Positions 59,046-64,000 of a DNA stretch of 64,000 nucleotides are shown piece by piece. The position numbers and the translations under genes were made by a program. Source of the DNA: Circinella umbellata (Eukaryota > Mucoromycota > Mucoromycetes > Mucorales > Lichtheimiaceae); NCBI GenBank assembly GCA_025093555.1, contig JAIWNF010000084.1:62001-126000 (forward strand), written 5' to 3'. Positions within the stretch are counted from its first letter, which is position 1. Each line of letters starts with the position of its first letter. The notes under the pieces are model-generated. The model was not told where the DNA came from. It saw only the letters and a list, made by a program, of their open reading frames with translations, and ran no database searches.

Positions 59046-60040
59046 GATACCATTAGTGGTATGAAAAATTATAAACGAAAGGAATAGAATATACAAGGTT
59101 GTATTGAGACGGATAACGAATTATAATTTCATAAAATCGACTCCCATGACACCCTTTCCAAAAGCTTGTTGAAATTATAATATTTTTAGGCGACAATCAC
59201 TTGACGTTGTTATGTAAAGAGTTACCATGAAGACGAAAAACACAATAATGGGCGACAGAGTGAATGTACAATGCTCGCATCTTATGATTGATGGTATTGA
59301 TGCAAAAGCTATTTTTATTACCACCTACGTCTTTTAGGACATAAAGGATTAAATTTAGTCTTATTATTATAATTGTAAGTTACATTTATTTACAGACTAC
59401 AGCAGAGTATACATCGTCCATAATACATAATTCGATTATCAATATTCATTACACTCAATTAACATTATTACTTTCAGAAAGAAGAAGAAACAATGTGTGT
59501 TATAAATACCACATCTATAAGTATAATAATGGAATGCTGTTCAGAAGAATAGGTAGTTATTGACAACCGTATTACTCTGAAATTTCGTCGCTTCTATTGT
59601 TGTTTAATATATGGTCTTGGCAAATATTACAAAATAAGCTTTTAAATTCTTTTATCCTTTTATCCGTTCATTAATTCATATTTATTATTCTTTATTCTTT
59701 TTAGTATCAGAGTAGAGTATATATTGATTTTTTAATTATATTGATTATAATAAAAGCAAATGCCTTGATTTTGAGTTAAAAGTAGATCAGATCAAAAAAC
59801 CAGTGTATAAACGCATTTAAAACCCTCAAATCCCGCAAAAACTTTAGGTTTATGTGTGTGTTCCAGTTAAAAAGCAAGCTTCCTAATCTGACTCTACAAG
59901 TTCCGAAGTGAAAAAAGGAAAAAAAAAGAGTAACGTTTCACCCCTTCCCTTGTTCATCCCAATCTTCTCACTTATACCGTCAATATTCCATTCTGAAAAG
60001 TTTTCAAACCTTTAATATCCCGGGATAAAACAAATAAAGA
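59046..60040. promoter_or_regulatory. Divergent spacer between GUCD1-like and kinase genes
   Basis: About 1 kb of AT-rich sequence between divergent starts; it must hold both promoters. No motif was identified. Confidence 0.45.
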
Positions 60041-62870
60041 ATGCATCAATCCCCAGCACGTCATCCTCGTATACCAGAACAACAATCAATAGGCCAAACA
60101 TTACCACCGGTACCTGTTGGTATTGATACCAATAATACTCCTCAGTTACCCCCAGGTGCCATGCCGAATGGGACTCGTGTTCAAGTACAAAAGTATCAAG
60201 TCATTGTGCATAACTTCATTGCTGAAGGTATACTTATAAATAATCATACAATGTGAAAACCATAGAAACAAAATGTCCCTAAATTTTATTTTATTTTGCA
60301 ACTAGGTGGTTATGCCCATGTCTATCTTGCAAGGATTGAGGGGAAATCAGGTTATGTTGTTTTAAAACGAGTGGCAGTACCAGATAACGAAAGACTTAGA
60401 ACTGTAGAAAAAGAAATAGCATTTATGGTAATTAAAAAGATATTTACCAAGAACCAAAAAAAAAAAAAAAACCGCACACACACACGCTGTTCTTTAAAAC
60501 TTACATTACTTTTTATCGCTGATAGAGACGATTAGGAGATCATAAAAATATAACAAGGTATTACGCTTCACGAATCGATCCACTTCCTTCTGGTGGATTT
60601 GAAGCATTGATCTTGATGGAATATTGTCCAGGTAAATTAATTATTTTAATCATTTTTTATTTTAGAGTGTGGATTGAGCCATGCTATATGTTATAGAGTA
60701 TACTTTTTCGTTATTAAATGTTATTGATATTAGGTGGCGGTGTCATTGATCTTATGAATAGACGATTACAACAGCGTTTAACTGAATCTGAAGTGCTAAA
60801 GATATTCAGTGACGTTTGTGAGGTATGTGTTTATCAAAGTAAAAAAAAAACTAGTTCTTCATTCCGAGTTCTTGCGTTGACTTTGATATTTTTTTTTTGG
60901 ATAATTATTAGGCGCTGGCATATATGCATTATTGTAATCCACCTGTTTTACATAGAGATTTGAAGGTAAGAATTTGAAGATTTATAATTGACAAGAGTGA
61001 CACATTAATTAATGGATTACCCTTAAAAAATAGGTGGAAAACATTTTGATTCTATCACAGGATCATTATAAACTCTGTGATTTCGGTTCAGCTGCTTTAT
61101 CCAAAGGTGATTTTGTTCCAACAAATTTACAAGAAATCCAAAAAATTGAAGATGATATTCAACGGCATACGACACTCCAATACCGTGCACCTGAAATGAT
61201 TGATATATACCAAAGAAAACCAATAAATGAAAAAGGAGATATATGGGTAAGTAAATTCTATATAAACTGACTGATTTCTCTTGGAACGCAGAAATAGCCA
61301 AAAAAACAGTTAGTGTTAATAAGGCGAATGATTTTATATTATTCCTAGGCACTTGGTGTTTTTTTATATAAATTATGTTACTATACCACACCTTTCGAAG
61401 AACAAGGTCAACTTGCTATACTGAATGCGCGATATTCGATTCCAAGTCAACCCCACTTTTCAGAAGGATTGAAACGACTGATTGTTTCATTATTGCAAGA
61501 AAACCAATCCCAACGACCTAATGTTTATCAAGTATTAAAATCTGTATGTCAACTGCGAGGTGTGGAATGTCCAATAAGAAACGTAAGTTTGTATTCTATA
61601 TCGATCGTGATCTAGGTGTAGACAACACAAAGAAATTTCACATTAATATATAAATGCTTTTTCATAGATTTATCCTGATCAGAAAACTCGATCTGAACCA
61701 CAACAAAGACCAAATTCACAAACAGGAAGCCCGTCAGCTATTTTTGAAAGGTTGCCAACACCACCACAACAAGTACCCGACATTATTCCTATGAGACGTG
61801 GACGCCCAATTCGACATTCGAAAACTGACTCCATATCTGATCAACAACAGCAACAGCATAAGACTTTTGATCCTTTTGATCCGTCTCAAATTGGAGGCTC
61901 TAATACAGCAATAGCAACAAGCACAACTGGGTTATCTGGACAACATAACCAATCATCCTCTGCTGATATTGACGATGCATTTGCATTGAGCGAACATAAT
62001 TTAGAAGCTATCGAGAAAGATCAGCAAAAAGTTCGCAATAGTATGACATTTGACTCTGATTTCCAACCGACGCACCAACCCAAATCGTCCGATATTTCAG
62101 CAACAGCTACTTCGACTTCGTCATCACCAGAGACTAGTAAGAGTAATAGTCATAAACATTTTTCCAACCATTTGAGCGGAAACAACAACAATGCGAAACC
62201 GTTACAAAGTCAATTATTTGACCATCTGATGGACGATACTAATAACGAATCACCAGCATGGCAACGACAAAAATTATCGTCGAAGATAGATTCTTGTAGC
62301 AATGATAATTCTAGAAAAAGTAATCAACAGCAATCTTTCCAGTCTAATCTATCATCATCATCGTTCAAGAACAATGATGTCCTACCATCTGTCACAACGA
62401 GTGCGACCAAAAAAAATGATGAACTTCCCGTATTGCGAAACAATGTATCATCTAGTATTGAAGCACGGTTGAACGCATTAAAAATGAGCGTTGAAGGAGT
62501 ACCGTCTTCTACTACTACTACAACATCATCACCCTCAATGATAAACGATCATTCAATTACAATAACTAGTAATCTTAGTTCATCACCAAAACCTTCCCAC
62601 TCCTCAACAAATAAACCTGCACCTCCACCTAAACCAGCACGTTTCCGTGTTGCACGAAGTACAACTCCTTCTGAAGCAGCGCCATTAACTGGATCACGGG
62701 AGACAACATTAGCAGTAACACCAACAGCACGAACGACACCAATAAAGCCATCTCATAATACAACCATGGATGTTTCAGATTTTGAAAGTAAATTTCCTTC
62801 TATTGAAGAATTATATAAACAGCTTCCTGTAGCTGCTGCAACAGCACTAGAATCAAACCAGTCTAAATAG
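60041..62870 (+). CDS. Ark/Prk/AAK1-family serine/threonine kinase
   Basis: Endocytic (actin-patch/clathrin adaptor) kinase of the NAK family. About eight exons, roughly 700 residues. Kinase motifs: the Gly-rich loop AEGGYAHVYLA, the catalytic Lys in VVLKRVAVP, the catalytic loop LHRDLKVENILI, DFGSA, the activation-segment YRAPEM and GDIWALGVFLYKLCYY. The segment HTTLQYRAPEMIDIY is typical of this family, which in yeast (Ark1, Prk1) phosphorylates endocytic coat proteins. A long Ser/Gln/Thr-rich tail with proline motifs (APPPKPARFR) that could bind SH3 proteins follows, in one large terminal exon (61752 onward). The start at 60041 is the first ATG in frame. Confidence 0.95.
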
Positions 62871-63418
62871 GTTTGATTTCATATATAGAAGTTCTAGTTT
62901 CGCTTACAATCTATTATTGAATATTCTCTCTTTCAATAGTGTAAAACAACTCCAGCATTTATATTTATTATGGCATTAAAATAAACTATAAACTAATAGC
63001 TACATATCTTGATTATGTATAATATCCAGTGTCTAATTATTTTTGTTATCACTACCCAAGTATACATAAAATTGGGATCCAGGGGAAAGTCGGACAAACT
63101 GAATGAATATATGTGCAAAGAAAAATTATTGTTATTACAGCATGGACAGTAAAGTTTACAATGATTCATTTACTGTTTTCTTGCTTTCATTCTTCACAAT
63201 AATGGCTCTTAACAGTCTGACATACAGTCATTTTTTACATCTTGTACAAATAAGCGGCTCTTCTATTGAGACGGTCCGATTTCTGTACAGCCTCTACGTA
63301 ACTGTACATCGCAGAAAAAAAATATTCAAATATATAAATATACAAAAATTCACTATAAATTATATTTCTCGAATATTGTAACATATATTACTTTAGAATA
63401 TTCATATACCATTTATTA
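62871..63418. other. Spacer after the kinase gene
   Basis: AT-rich 3' flank; a 92-codon frame at 63103 has no recognisable domain and is not called. Confidence 0.45.
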
Positions 63419-64000
63419 GGGCAACCCCAGCAGTGGAGGTATAATCGTTTCTATTTTAGAATCAAAATACGTTCGTTTTAACAATTCAGATGATTTTTCT
63501 CCAGCATTGAGTTGCTATTTGGAGCAGCTCGTGGCTTCTTCCGTAAAAAATCACAGCTTGCTAGACAATGGTTCTGGCACACAACCCCTTACTCCCAGTA
63601 CCTCGCTTCACTTATGCAAAAGTAGTTCAAAAACATAGCCAATTGCTTATGCGAAAGGAACAAAAAATAATCAATACACCTGATAACTCAGATACACAGA
63701 AAACTACAAGAATTATTTATTCGAATGTTTTCCGCGTTGGAGGATCTCCTGCATTAGTCCCTAGCGTCTTCTTTAATTTGAGCAGTCGCACTGAACCTCT
63801 CCGAAAACTAATGGATTTGATCGGTTGCACCTATCCGAATAACTGTGGCGCTCAACCCATTCGTGAAGGTCCCTGAGTACTTATTGAAGTGTACTTCGAA
63901 AAATCAGAAGAGATCGAAACAGCATTAATAACTGGCCTCAACTTCAAAAATGGCGTTCTCATTAAGCCATGTCGCACCTTATCCTCAAATGCCAATATAA
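63419..64000 (+). mobile_element. Decayed retroelement ORF (gag/ORF1-like), runs off the right edge
   Basis: A protein-like frame begins near 63419 (GNPSSGGIIVSILESKYVRF, then DDFSPALSCYLEQLVASS) and shifts frame near 63600 into PRFTYAKVVQKHSQLLMRKE, IYSNVFRVGGSPALVPSVFF and MDLIGCTYPNNCGAQPIREG. An in-frame TGA at 63874-63876 is followed at once by VLIEVYFEKSEEIETALIT and LNFKNGVLIKPCRTL in the same frame. The tail resembles the nucleic-acid-binding ORF1 of fungal LINE-type retroelements. The frameshift and stop indicate decay. No reverse transcriptase is visible, as the window ends. Family assignment is tentative. Confidence 0.45.

Overview
The window is nuclear DNA of a filamentous fungus, most likely an early-diverging one of the Mucoromycota (Mucorales-like). 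The grounds are an AT-rich sequence, compact multi-exon genes with short GT-AG introns, several F-box/leucine-rich-repeat proteins, a cytochrome P450, and spacers full of poly-A/T and microsatellite sequence. The species was not identified. All homology calls come from recognising family motifs by eye; no database search was run.

Layout. 1-9.5 kb: a 5'-truncated F-box/LRR-type protein, the proteasomal ubiquitin receptor RPN13/ADRM1, alpha-SNAP (SEC17) and a SulP/SLC26 sulfate transporter. 9.5-22 kb: gene-sparse, with a mitochondrial iron-containing alcohol dehydrogenase of the hydroxyacid-oxoacid transhydrogenase type, a universal-stress-protein-domain protein, the 43-residue oligosaccharyltransferase subunit OST4, a ten-copy 9-bp repeat, and an F-box/LRR gene that appears frameshifted. 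22-31 kb: a single-pass cell-surface protein with a Kre9/Knh1-like ectodomain, mitochondrial ribosomal protein uL14m, a HET-domain protein, and a MICOS Mic26/27-type subunit. 31-47 kb: acetolactate synthase regulatory subunit (ILV6), a macro-domain protein built from very small exons, an F-box protein, a transcription factor with two complete Zn2Cys6 clusters, a secreted His/Asp-rich protein made by duplication of an exon pair, and a cytochrome P450. 47-52.4 kb: about 5 kb with almost no coding signal. 52.4-64 kb: the ribosome-assembly GTPase NOG1, HMG-CoA synthase, a GUCD1-like protein, an Ark/Prk/AAK1-type kinase, and a decayed retroelement-like ORF running off the right edge.

Most genes are single-copy housekeeping functions (proteasome, SNARE recycling, sulfate uptake, mitochondrial translation and cristae, branched-chain amino acids, sterol synthesis, ribosome assembly, endocytosis) and do not form a pathway cluster. 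The parts most worth following up are the exon-duplicated secreted His/Asp-rich protein (41506-42884), the double-zinc-cluster regulator just upstream of it on the same strand (38697-41072), the HET-domain protein (25412-27568), and the macro-domain protein whose expected catalytic Asp is Asn (33079-34350). Several short coding-like islands in the gene-poor spacers look like orphan exons or gene relics.
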